A DNA stretch of 11,505 bases from the NCBI GenBank assembly GCA_903849835.1, contig CAINKA010000166.1, forward strand, positions 1 to 11,505. Direction: 5' to 3'. Position 1 is the stretch's first letter. Each line of letters starts with the position of its first letter. The notes below the pieces were generated by a model that worked only from the letters and a program-made list of their open reading frames with translations, was not told the origin of the DNA and made no database searches. A program made the position numbers and the translations under genes. Source of the stretch: an uncultured Alphaproteobacteria bacterium. GTDB lineage: Bacteria; Pseudomonadota; Alphaproteobacteria; Rickettsiales; UBA1997. Positions 1 to 7,201 of this stretch are shown here, piece after piece.

Positions 1-110
1 ATTTCTACACCCAAGATTAAATCCCACACGCTGACAGTGTGTTCTGTAGTTAAATTTGGTCCTTGCCGTTGCCAACGAGGACTAGGGTGAATTCTAAACG
101 TAATCAACAA
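1..110. other. Region upstream of the first gene, unassigned
   Basis: No recognisable gene lies here. Frame 1 is open from the window edge to a TGA at 88-90 (29 codons), so this could be the tail of an upstream gene, but the peptide matches nothing I know. Two weak stem-loops are visible: CACAC at 25-29 with GTGTG at 37-41, and an imperfect stem pairing GTCCT at 59-63 with AGGAC at 78-82. Neither is followed by a clear T-run, so I do not call a terminator. No convincing -35/-10 pair is seen. The next gene may therefore be expressed from a promoter outside the window. Confidence 0.3.
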
Positions 111-1310
111 ATGACAAATCAAATTTCAGTCTCCTACGCCAAAACCGTCTACGGCCAAAAAGAAATCGATGCTGTCGTAAAATGCCTGAAAGAAGGCACG
201 CAAATGGGAAAATATGCGCGCGAATTTGAAACAAAAATCGCGGCGCTTTTTGCGAAAAAAAATTGTCTCTACGTCAATTCCGGATCCTCAGCGCTCTACA
301 TCGGAATGGAATCTTTTGGATTTAAAGCTGGCAGTGAAGTGATCACGCCAGCTCTTACTTTTTCCACAACTGTTGGCTGCATCGTGAAGAATAATTTAGT
401 GCCAGTTTTTGTTGATGTTGGCGAAGCGAATTACTGCATCGATCCCGAAAAAATCGAAGCGATGATCTCGCCGAAAACCGTGGCCATCGTGGCTCCAAAC
501 CTGATTGGAAATATTTGTGAATGGGATAAAATTTCGGCGATCGCCAAAAAACATAATCTAAAAATTTTGGAAGATTCGGCTGACACTCTCGGCGCCACAC
601 TTCACGGCAAATCAAGCGGCGCTTGGTCAGACATGTCGATCACCAGTTTTTACGGATCTCACATCATCAACTGCGCCGGCAATGGCGGAGCGCTTTGTGT
701 CAATGATGAAGAGCATCTACGTCGCGCCAAACTTTTGCGTTCTTGGGGACGCAGTTCGTCAATCTTCGACGAAAAATCGGAAGCGATCGAGAACCGTTTT
801 AATGTCGATATCGACGGAATTTCTTACGACGCGAAATTTGTTTTCGAAACCATTGGCTATAATTTGGAAGGTTCTGAAATCGGCGCCGCTTTTGGATTGG
901 AGCAACTTAAAGATTTAGAAAATAACATCGAAACCCGTCGCAAAAATTACCAAGCGCAAATTAATTTTTTCAAAAAATACGAAGAATTTTTCACGCTGCC
1001 GCAAGAAACAAAAGGCTGCCGCACCGGCTGGCTAGCTTTCCCAATCATCGTCAAAAAATCAGCGCCATTTGAACGCAAAGATTTCCAAATCTTTTTAGAA
1101 AAAAGAAACATCCAAACCCGCGTCGTTTTCACCGGCAATATCACGCGCCAACCTGGATTTAAAAATCTCGAAATGCGCAAAGCTCAAAGTTTAGAAAATG
1201 CCGACAACATCATGCGCGGCGGCACTTTGCTGGCTTGTCATCATGGGTTGAATCAGGAGATGATTGATCACATGCACGGAGTGATCGGAGAATTTTTATC
1301 AAAACTTTAA
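111..1310 (+). CDS. rfbH: RfbH-like sugar 3-dehydratase (DegT fold), lacking Fe-S ligands
   Basis: This 399-residue PLP-fold protein aligns along its length with RfbH/DdhC (E1), which removes the C3 hydroxyl of CDP-4-keto-6-deoxyglucose in dideoxyhexose synthesis. Shared blocks are NSGSSA (56-61), VFVDV (99-103), LEDSAD (153-158), SFYGSH (179-184), IGYNLEGSEI (248-257) and the RfbH-specific FTGNITRQPGF (340-350). His184 sits where aminotransferases have the PLP lysine, the hallmark of the dehydratase subgroup (E1, ColD). The four [2Fe-2S] cysteines of E1 are absent: the EDNC position reads EDSA (Ala157), and the WGRDCWC block reads WGRSSSI with no later Cys. It may thus act as a ColD-like dehydratase without an iron-sulfur partner. 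I start at ATG 111, not the in-frame TTG at 63, because the homology begins just after it and the protein is already only slightly shorter than RfbH (about 437 residues). No clear Shine-Dalgarno is seen. The exact substrate is uncertain. Confidence 0.85.
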   Translation: MTNQISVSYAKTVYGQKEIDAVVKCLKEGTQMGKYAREFETKIAALFAKKNCLYVNSGSSALYIGMESFGFKAGSEVITPALTFSTTVGCIVKNNLVPVFVDVGEANYCIDPEKIEAMISPKTVAIVAPNLIGNICEWDKISAIAKKHNLKILEDSADTLGATLHGKSSGAWSDMSITSFYGSHIINCAGNGGALCVNDEEHLRRAKLLRSWGRSSSIFDEKSEAIENRFNVDIDGISYDAKFVFETIGYNLEGSEIGAAFGLEQLKDLENNIETRRKNYQAQINFFKKYEEFFTLPQETKGCRTGWLAFPIIVKKSAPFERKDFQIFLEKRNIQTRVVFTGNITRQPGFKNLEMRKAQSLENADNIMRGGTLLACHHGLNQEMIDHMHGVIGEFLSKL

Positions 1311-1319
1311 AAAAATTTT

Positions 1320-3098
1320 ATGAAAGATATCGTTAACCAAATGATTCTGACAGCTGGTCCGTCAATTACGCAAAAGGAGTTAGAATACGGAAGTGATGCC
1401 ATTAAAAACGGTTGGAATGCACATCATTCCGATTACATAAAAAAATTTGAAACTAAATTTGCTGAGTACGTTGGTACTAAACATGCCTGTGCTACTTCAA
1501 GTTGTACGGGTGCAATGCATTTGACAATGATTGCTTTGGGCTATGGTCCTGGGGATGAAATTATCGTGCCGGAAATTACTTGGATTGCCACTGCGGCAGC
1601 TGTAAAATATGTTGGAGCTACTCCAGTTTTTTGTGATGTTGATCGTGAATCTTGGACTATGTGCCCAAAGTCAGTAGAGAAGCTTATTACTCCAAGAACA
1701 AAAGCGATTATGCCAGTTCACATTTACGGCCATCCTTGTGATATGGAGCCACTACAGGCTTTGGCAAAAAAATATAAATTAGCTATCATCGAAGATGCTG
1801 CGCAGTCGATTGGTGCAATTTATCAGGGTAAAAAAACTGGGAGTTTGGGGGATGTCGGCGCTTTCAGTTTTCAAGGCGCAAAAGCAATCGTAACTGGCGA
1901 AGGTGGAATTTATGTTTCCAACAATGATGAAATTACTGAAAAATTTAAATTTTATTGGGATCAAGGACGCGATCCAAAAAAAGCTCTTTACAACCTTGAC
2001 ATTGGCTACAAATACAAAATGTCAAATGTGCAGGCGGCCATTGGTGTCGCTCAAATTGAGCGTGTTGAAGAAATCGTAGAACGCAAAATTCAAATTTTTA
2101 AATGGTATCAAGAGCGGCTCGGAGATTTGCCAGATTTAATCTCATTGAATGCTCAAAAATTCGGTTCCAAAAATATCTACTGGATGAGCTCGATTATTTT
2201 AGAAGAAAAAAGTGGTTTTACGCGCGATGAATTCATTGGCAAACTGAAGGAAAGAATGGTTGATTCTCGACCTATTTTTTATCCTCTCAGCTGTTTCCCT
2301 ATGTTTAAAAAGGCAGAAAATCCAAATGCTTATCACGTTGGATTGCGCGGTATAAATTTGCCGAGCGGGCATAATCGCACTGAAGAGGAGGTCGATTATA
2401 TTTGCAGTCATGTTCGTGAGATTTTTGGTGTAAAATCTAAAGAAAAGAAAATTTCCGGATGGCTTGAGTTTCGTGAAAAAATTGAAGAAAAAATTGCTCA
2501 AAATAAATCAGAGAATGCTTCGGAAATTAAAATCAATGATAGTGGTGCGAAGCTTGTTCCCATTACCTCTACAATATTGAGCGATGATAATAAAATTGAG
2601 TTATTAACCAAATGGCGCAGTAAAAATCAGCATGCCTTTCCTTCGCAATTCAAGGTTACATTCGAAGGTACTAAGAGCTGGACAGATAAACAGCTTCTTC
2701 AACAAAAAGACCGCATCTTATTTTTTGTAAAAAATGAACAAGGTGAGTTGATGGGACATGTCGGATTATTCAGATTTGACTACCATAACCAAGCTTGTGA
2801 GCTTGATAATATTATTCGTGGTGTAGATGGAATCTCTAAAGGTTTAATGACGCAAGCATGTCAGACAATTATTGATTTTGCTAAAAAAGATCTCGGGATC
2901 AGAACAATTTATTTGCGCGTTTTTAGTGACAATGAGGCAGCTTTAAAAATTTATCATAATCTTTCGTTCAAAGAGATTATCCGCACTCCGCTTCGCAAAG
3001 AACAAAAAGGCGAAGTTGTTTTTTGGAAAGAAATAATCAGCGATCCTTATTTTTCGGCAGAAAAATATTTCGTAACAATGAAACTTGGTTTAAAATGA
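1320..3098 (+). CDS. DegT-family sugar aminotransferase fused to GNAT acyltransferase
   Basis: This 592-residue protein has two domains. Residues 1-370 are a DegT/DnrJ/EryC1/StrS aminotransferase, closest in feel to the 4-aminotransferases such as perosamine synthase: ATSSCTGAMHL (58-68), EDAAQSIGA (158-166), SFQGAK (183-188) with the PLP lysine Lys188, GEGG (193-196) and MSNVQAAIG (234-242). After a charged linker (about 371-410) comes a GNAT N-acyltransferase (about 411-592), with an acetyl-CoA loop-like stretch GISKGLMTQA (504-513) and the typical NEAALKIYHNLSF end motif (538-550). The likely job is to aminate a nucleotide-linked keto sugar and then acylate the new amine. Substrate and acyl group are unknown. 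The gene begins 9 nt after the RfbH-like gene and ends with an ATGA overlap into rfbF. Sampled 60-base lines run about 30-37% GC against 42-50% in lines of the preceding gene. The domain calls are secure; the exact role is inferred. Confidence 0.85.
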   Translation: MKDIVNQMILTAGPSITQKELEYGSDAIKNGWNAHHSDYIKKFETKFAEYVGTKHACATSSCTGAMHLTMIALGYGPGDEIIVPEITWIATAAAVKYVGATPVFCDVDRESWTMCPKSVEKLITPRTKAIMPVHIYGHPCDMEPLQALAKKYKLAIIEDAAQSIGAIYQGKKTGSLGDVGAFSFQGAKAIVTGEGGIYVSNNDEITEKFKFYWDQGRDPKKALYNLDIGYKYKMSNVQAAIGVAQIERVEEIVERKIQIFKWYQERLGDLPDLISLNAQKFGSKNIYWMSSIILEEKSGFTRDEFIGKLKERMVDSRPIFYPLSCFPMFKKAENPNAYHVGLRGINLPSGHNRTEEEVDYICSHVREIFGVKSKEKKISGWLEFREKIEEKIAQNKSENASEIKINDSGAKLVPITSTILSDDNKIELLTKWRSKNQHAFPSQFKVTFEGTKSWTDKQLLQQKDRILFFVKNEQGELMGHVGLFRFDYHNQACELDNIIRGVDGISKGLMTQACQTIIDFAKKDLGIRTIYLRVFSDNEAALKIYHNLSFKEIIRTPLRKEQKGEVVFWKEIISDPYFSAEKYFVTMKLGLK

Positions 3099-3874
3099 AA
3101 GCAGTAATACTCGCCGGCGGGCTTGGCACAAGGATCAGCGAAGAAACAACTCTTCGTCCAAAACCGATGGTTGAAATTGGCGGTAAGCCGATTTTATGGC
3201 ACATCATGAAAATTTATGCTGCTCACGGCATCAATGATTTCGTGGTTTGCCTTGGCTACAAAGGTTACGTCATCAAGGAATATTTCGCGAATTACTACCG
3301 TCACATGTCGGACGTTACTTACGATTTGGCCAATAACGGCCAAGTGATCCACAATAGCAGTGCCGAAAATTGGAAAGTTACTTTGGTCGAAACTGGCGAA
3401 GAAACCATGACTAGCGGGCGTCTCAAAAAAGTTAAAAATTATCTTGCCGGCGAAGAAAATTTTTGTCTGACTTATGGCGATGGTGTTTCAAACGTTGATA
3501 TCACTGCTCTCACAGCTTTTCACAAAAATCACAAAAAAATTGCCACTGTCACCGCAGTGCAGCCAGCAGGCCGTTTCGGCATTTTGGAAATTGGCGATGA
3601 CAATAAAACCGTTCACAAATTTCAGGAAAAACCTTCGGGCGATGGCCATTATGTCAGCGGCGGATTTTTTGTTTTTTCCAACAAAATTTTTGATTACATT
3701 CCGGATGGCGATGGTGCGGTTCTTGAGCAGGAGCCATTGCGCAACTTGGCGCATGATGGTCAGCTAATGTCATTCAAGCATGACGATTTCTGGTACGCCA
3801 TGGATACGCAGCGCGATAAAATCCATCTCGAAAATTTATGGCAGCAGCAAAAAGCGCCGTGGAAGGTCTGGTAA
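3095..3874 (+). CDS. rfbF: Glucose-1-phosphate cytidylyltransferase
   Basis: This enzyme joins CTP and glucose 1-phosphate to give CDP-glucose, the entry step for CDP-linked deoxy sugars. The 259-residue protein has the usual length (about 257) and the full set of motifs: ILAGGLGTRI (5-14), LRPKPM (20-25), the metal-site YGDG (127-130), PAGRFGILEI (157-166), FQEKP (176-180), SGGFFVF (188-194) and FWYAMDTQRDK (232-242). I choose the ATG at 3095 because MKAVILAGG is the family's standard start, although the frame stays open upstream to 3023. That ATG overlaps the TGA of the preceding gene in the sequence ATGA. No Shine-Dalgarno is visible, so translation is probably coupled. Its presence makes CDP, not dTDP or GDP, the likely carrier for the sugar built by the neighbouring enzymes. 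Confidence 0.93.
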   Translation: MKAVILAGGLGTRISEETTLRPKPMVEIGGKPILWHIMKIYAAHGINDFVVCLGYKGYVIKEYFANYYRHMSDVTYDLANNGQVIHNSSAENWKVTLVETGEETMTSGRLKKVKNYLAGEENFCLTYGDGVSNVDITALTAFHKNHKKIATVTAVQPAGRFGILEIGDDNKTVHKFQEKPSGDGHYVSGGFFVFSNKIFDYIPDGDGAVLEQEPLRNLAHDGQLMSFKHDDFWYAMDTQRDKIHLENLWQQQKAPWKVW

Positions 3875-3880
3875 AAAATC

Positions 3881-4660
3881 ATGAATTTCTCCGACGAAAT
3901 CAGAAAAATAATTATTAAAAGCTCTAAACTTGCTGGAGTTGGGCATATTGGGTCAAGCCTTTCGATTGCTGATCTCGTCGGTGTTTTATACCAAGATGTT
4001 TTGCGCATCGACGATCCAAAAAATCACGAAAGAGATCGTTTTATTTTATCAAAAGGCCACGCCGTTTTGGCGCTTTACGCTGCGCTTTTTTTAAAAGGAT
4101 TTTTAACCGAAAAACAAATTGCCAGCTATTGCCAAGATGGCAGCGGAATCGCAGTTCATCCAAAACATTTTTTTCTCGGAATTGAATTCACCACAGGCTC
4201 ATTGGGGCAGGGCGTAACCTTCGCCACTGGCTCAGCGCTGGCGGCAAAAATTCAAAAAAGTTCTCGCAAAATTTTCTGCTTAATCAGCGATGCTGAATTG
4301 AACGAAGGATCTTTTTGGGAAGCGATTTTATTTGCGGCGCATCACAAGTTGGATAATTTCTGCATCATGCTTGATCTCAACGGGCAGCAGGCTCTGGGCT
4401 ATACTGAAAATGTCATCAACATTTCTGACATCACCAAAAAAATGCAAAATTTTGGTTTCGCAACTCACGAAATTGACGGACATAATCACGATGAAATCAG
4501 AAAAGTTTTAAAAAATCTTTCAGCCAACAAACCAACATTCGTCGTGGCTCGCACGATTTCTGGCAAAGGTGTTTCCTTCATGGAGAGGTCGATTCCGTGG
4601 CATTACAAATCAATGAATGAGCAAGAATATCAGCAAGCGTTGCAGGAGTTGAATGCGTAA
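3881..4660 (+). CDS. Transketolase, N-terminal (TPP-binding) subunit
   Basis: This 259-residue protein matches the first third of transketolase as found in split, two-gene forms. Visible motifs are GHIGSSLS (21-28), SKGHA (57-61), TTGSLGQGV (104-112), and the thiamine-diphosphate and metal motif running from SDAELNEGS (136-144) to DLNGQQ (165-170). It needs the C-terminal subunit encoded next, whose start overlaps this gene's end by 8 nt. Together they should move a two-carbon ketol unit between sugars. Split transketolases can serve the pentose phosphate pathway, but the position directly after rfbF suggests a dedicated role in sugar-nucleotide synthesis, for example making or extending a branched sugar. 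That role is inference. A weak GGAAGG at 3861-3866 is too far upstream to be a convincing ribosome site. Confidence 0.9.
   Translation: MNFSDEIRKIIIKSSKLAGVGHIGSSLSIADLVGVLYQDVLRIDDPKNHERDRFILSKGHAVLALYAALFLKGFLTEKQIASYCQDGSGIAVHPKHFFLGIEFTTGSLGQGVTFATGSALAAKIQKSSRKIFCLISDAELNEGSFWEAILFAAHHKLDNFCIMLDLNGQQALGYTENVINISDITKKMQNFGFATHEIDGHNHDEIRKVLKNLSANKPTFVVARTISGKGVSFMERSIPWHYKSMNEQEYQQALQELNA
4644..4648 (+). promoter_or_regulatory. Shine-Dalgarno for the transketolase C-terminal subunit
   Basis: AGGAG lies 4 nt before ATG 4653 and inside the end of the upstream coding region. It is one of the few clear Shine-Dalgarno sequences in the window. It supports the start at 4653, which overlaps the previous stop codon (TAA 4658-4660). 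Confidence 0.7.
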
Positions 4661-5594
4661 CGAATTCATAAAAAAATTAATTGAACTAGCGAAGGTGGAT
4701 CAACGTATTGTGCTGCTCACGGCAGATTTAGGATTTTCTGTTGTCGAAGAATTCGCAAAAAATTTTCCTGACCGTTTTTACAATGTTGGCGTCTCCGAAC
4801 AAAATATGATTGGACTCGCGACTGGCTTGGCTAAAGACGGCTTTATTCCCTTCGTTTACTCGATCGCACCCTTCGTGCTTTTGCGTCCGTTTGAGTTTGT
4901 TAGAAATGGTCCGGTTTTTCACCGACTGCCGGTGCGCTTTGTCGGCATTGGTTGCGGCTTTGAATATGGCACTCTCGGTTCAACTCATCACTTGCTTGAA
5001 GACATTGCCTTGGTGCGCAGCCAGCCCGAATTTATGTATGTTGCTCCGAGCAATGATACACAAACTCCGCAAGCTTTAGAAAAAACTTATCAAGCGGCAG
5101 GACCAATATTTTACAGGGTTGGCAAGGGTTCGACAAAAATTCTAGAACAGCAAAAAGAATTTAATCCGCAGCAATTGCAGATCATACAAAATGGCGAAAA
5201 AGTAATTTTATTTTCACTCGGAGCGATTTGTGCGGAGGCTGAAATTGCGGTAAAAAATCTTCTGCAAAAAAATATCAAAATCACTTTTGCAGTAATTCCA
5301 ACTTTTGAAAAACCAGTGCTAGATGAAATTAAAGATTTATTACAAAATCACGATTACGTGATCACTCTAGAATCGCACTACTCTAGTGGTGGCATCGGTT
5401 CAATGATCGCCGAAATTATCGCTGAAAATGGTATTAATTGCCGTCTAAAAAAAATGGCGGTGGAAAAATTATCCGATGGAATTTACGGCAGCGAAAAATT
5501 CATGTATAAAAAAAATAATCTCGATTCTGAATCGGTCGAAAAAAATATTTTTAATTATTTTTTTAACAAAAATTGCATCTCGGATAAAATTTAA
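4653..5594 (+). CDS. Transketolase, C-terminal (pyrimidine-binding) subunit
   Basis: This 313-residue protein is the partner of the preceding subunit and carries the pyrimidine-binding and C-terminal domains. Key features are the FYNVGVSEQNM block (42-52) with Glu49, the expected TPP-activating glutamate, followed by GLATGLAKDG (54-63), the GTLGSTHHLLED stretch (106-117) with its conserved histidines, and APSND (131-135). The C-terminal domain follows from about residue 180, including LESHYSSGGIGS (239-250). The 8-nt overlap with the N-terminal gene and the AGGAG site suggest the subunits are made together. The downstream gene, folD, begins 12 nt after the stop. The fold and pairing are secure. 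Whether the substrate is a phosphorylated ketose or a CDP-sugar cannot be told from sequence. The last 25 residues are Asn/Lys-rich and look poorly conserved. Confidence 0.9.
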   Translation: MRNEFIKKLIELAKVDQRIVLLTADLGFSVVEEFAKNFPDRFYNVGVSEQNMIGLATGLAKDGFIPFVYSIAPFVLLRPFEFVRNGPVFHRLPVRFVGIGCGFEYGTLGSTHHLLEDIALVRSQPEFMYVAPSNDTQTPQALEKTYQAAGPIFYRVGKGSTKILEQQKEFNPQQLQIIQNGEKVILFSLGAICAEAEIAVKNLLQKNIKITFAVIPTFEKPVLDEIKDLLQNHDYVITLESHYSSGGIGSMIAEIIAENGINCRLKKMAVEKLSDGIYGSEKFMYKKNNLDSESVEKNIFNYFFNKNCISDKI

Positions 5595-5606
5595 ATTCTA
5601 AAATTC

Positions 5607-6491
5607 ATGACCGCTCAAACCATCAACGGCAAAGAAATCGCCGCTTCAATGAAGTTCGAAATTTTTGCTCAAGTTGAAGAAATCAAAAAAAATTTTCACG
5701 TTACGCCAAGCCTTGCGGTGATTCTTGTCGGCAACGATGCGGCTAGTGAAATTTACGTCAGCAACAAAGAAAAAGCGGCTCATGCGGTGGGGATGAATTC
5801 AATTCAGTTGAAACTCGCGGCAGATATTTCCGAATCTGATCTCGTCACAAAAATTACTGAGCTCAATGACGACAAAAAAATCCACGGAATTTTGGTGCAA
5901 TTGCCTTTGCCAAAACATATCGATACCAAAAAAATTATTCGCACCATCGACCCGCGCAAAGATGTTGACGGCTTTCACGTCGTCAATGTTGGCAAGCTCT
6001 CAACCGGTGACCTTGACGGTGTTGACGGAGCTTTAATTCCCTGCACGCCGCTCGGCTGCATTCATCTTTTAAAATCAGTCAAAGGCGCAAATTTGGCTGG
6101 TTTAAAAACTTTAGTGATTGGTTCTTCAAACATTGTTGGACGTCCGCTCGCCAGACTTCTCATGCTGGAAAGTTGCACCGTCACAATCGCAAATCGTTCG
6201 ACAAAAGATTTAAAGGCCGAGTGTTTGCAATCCGATGTAATCATCTCAGCCGCTGGCGTTCCTAGCTTGATCAAGGCCGACATGGTAAAAAAAGGCGCGG
6301 TGGTGATTGATGTTGGAATTAACCGAATTACAACGAGCGACGGTAAATCAAAATTAGTTGGTGATGTTGATTTTGACGAAGTAAAAAAAATCGCTTCAGC
6401 AATCACGCCAGTTCCGGGAGGCGTTGGTCCAATGACAATTGCTTATCTTCTAAAAAACACGGTCGACTGTTGTCTAAAAATTATTTCCTAA
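5607..6491 (+). CDS. folD: Bifunctional methylene-THF dehydrogenase / methenyl-THF cyclohydrolase
   Basis: FolD interconverts 5,10-methylene-, 5,10-methenyl- and 10-formyl-tetrahydrofolate with NADP, feeding purine and formyl-Met synthesis in the cytosol. The 294-residue protein has every diagnostic block: EIYVSNKEKAA (48-58) with Tyr50 and the catalytic Lys54, HGILVQLPLP (93-102) with Gln98, DPRKDVDGFH (115-124) with Asp121, PCTPLG (145-150), the nucleotide-binding VIGSSNIVGRP (170-180) and PVPGGVGPMT (268-277). The loop between VG (128-129) and PCTP (145) is about five residues longer than in E. coli, containing GDLDGVDG. No part of the family is missing. It has no evident link to the sugar genes before it. 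Close spacing (12 nt before, 4 nt after) suggests simple cotranscription. Confidence 0.96.
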   Translation: MTAQTINGKEIAASMKFEIFAQVEEIKKNFHVTPSLAVILVGNDAASEIYVSNKEKAAHAVGMNSIQLKLAADISESDLVTKITELNDDKKIHGILVQLPLPKHIDTKKIIRTIDPRKDVDGFHVVNVGKLSTGDLDGVDGALIPCTPLGCIHLLKSVKGANLAGLKTLVIGSSNIVGRPLARLLMLESCTVTIANRSTKDLKAECLQSDVIISAAGVPSLIKADMVKKGAVVIDVGINRITTSDGKSKLVGDVDFDEVKKIASAITPVPGGVGPMTIAYLLKNTVDCCLKIIS

Positions 6492-6495
6492 AATT

Positions 6496-7200
6496 ATGAC
6501 AGAAAATAACGAAATGATTAACCTGATTAATCAAGCCAGAGCTCAAGCTAAAAGGGATGGGCTGTTCAGATTTTTTGGTAAAAATAAAAAAACTATTTTG
6601 ACCGTTTCAATCGCAGCGCTGGTTGCGACCATTGGATTTCTTGCTTTCAACTCTTTTCAAAAATCTCGGCAAGAAAAATTTTCTGGAATTTTGCATCAAT
6701 CCTTGATCGATCAGCAAGTTGGTGAAACAGAAAAAGCCAAAGAAAATCTGAAAAAAATTTATGATGCAAAATCTGCACCGAGTGGCGTTTGGTCTCTCGC
6801 CTCAATTCGTTACGCAGCTTTTTTTTTGGAAGAAGGAAATAAATCTGAAGCGGAAATAATTTACCAAAAAGTTCATTCTTGCAGATCTTGCGATGATTAC
6901 ATCCGTGATCTTGCTGGATTGCTGGTGGTTAAAACTTGGATGTCCGATGTAAATGAAGTTAAAAAAGAAGGATTAAATTCGCGCATCGAAGCAATAGAAA
7001 ATTCCAGCAAAACTTTGCGTTACTACATTTCGGAGCAACGCGCCTTGCTTGAATTACAAAAAAATAATTTAGAAAAATCTTACCAAATTTTTGATGCAAT
7101 TGCAAAAAATCCCGAAGTCTCACAATCCTTGAAAACAAGAGCTGCGGATGGTATGAAAATTGTTGTCTCAAAAGGTTTTTCTCCGATTGAAAAAAAATAA
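6496..7200 (+). CDS. TPR_21/YfgM-like single-pass membrane protein
   Basis: This 234-residue protein has a short charged cytoplasmic head (1-32), one membrane helix (about 33-52, ILTVSIAALVATIGFLAF) and a periplasmic helical domain with degenerate tetratricopeptide-like repeats (about 60-230). That layout fits the TPR_21 family, whose E. coli member YfgM works with the SecYEG translocon and periplasmic chaperones. A CRSC pair at 129-132 could form a disulfide or be incidental. The gene sits 4 nt after folD and 1 nt before bamB. In many proteobacteria the yfgM homologue lies just upstream of bamB, so the order supports the call more than the weakly conserved sequence does. A run of nine T at about 6819-6827 lies within the coding sequence; the frame is intact across it. 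Confidence 0.75.
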   Translation: MTENNEMINLINQARAQAKRDGLFRFFGKNKKTILTVSIAALVATIGFLAFNSFQKSRQEKFSGILHQSLIDQQVGETEKAKENLKKIYDAKSAPSGVWSLASIRYAAFFLEEGNKSEAEIIYQKVHSCRSCDDYIRDLAGLLVVKTWMSDVNEVKKEGLNSRIEAIENSSKTLRYYISEQRALLELQKNNLEKSYQIFDAIAKNPEVSQSLKTRAADGMKIVVSKGFSPIEKK

Positions 7201-7201
7201 T

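Noticed and set aside
1..90. C-terminal end of an upstream gene in frame 1
   Set aside because: Only 29 codons are open and the peptide is unrecognisable; a chance open stretch is as likely. Recorded as an unassigned region.
63..110. N-terminal extension of the RfbH-like protein from a TTG at 63
   Set aside because: The extra 16 residues are Arg/Asn-rich with no family counterpart, and an ATG at 111 immediately precedes the conserved region.
6062..6406. Minus-strand 114-codon open frame inside folD
   Set aside because: It is antisense to conserved FolD motifs with no recognisable protein features.
6819..6827. Programmed frameshift or sequencing error at the run of nine T in the TPR gene
   Set aside because: The frame continues normally on both sides and the protein has the expected length, so no frameshift is needed.
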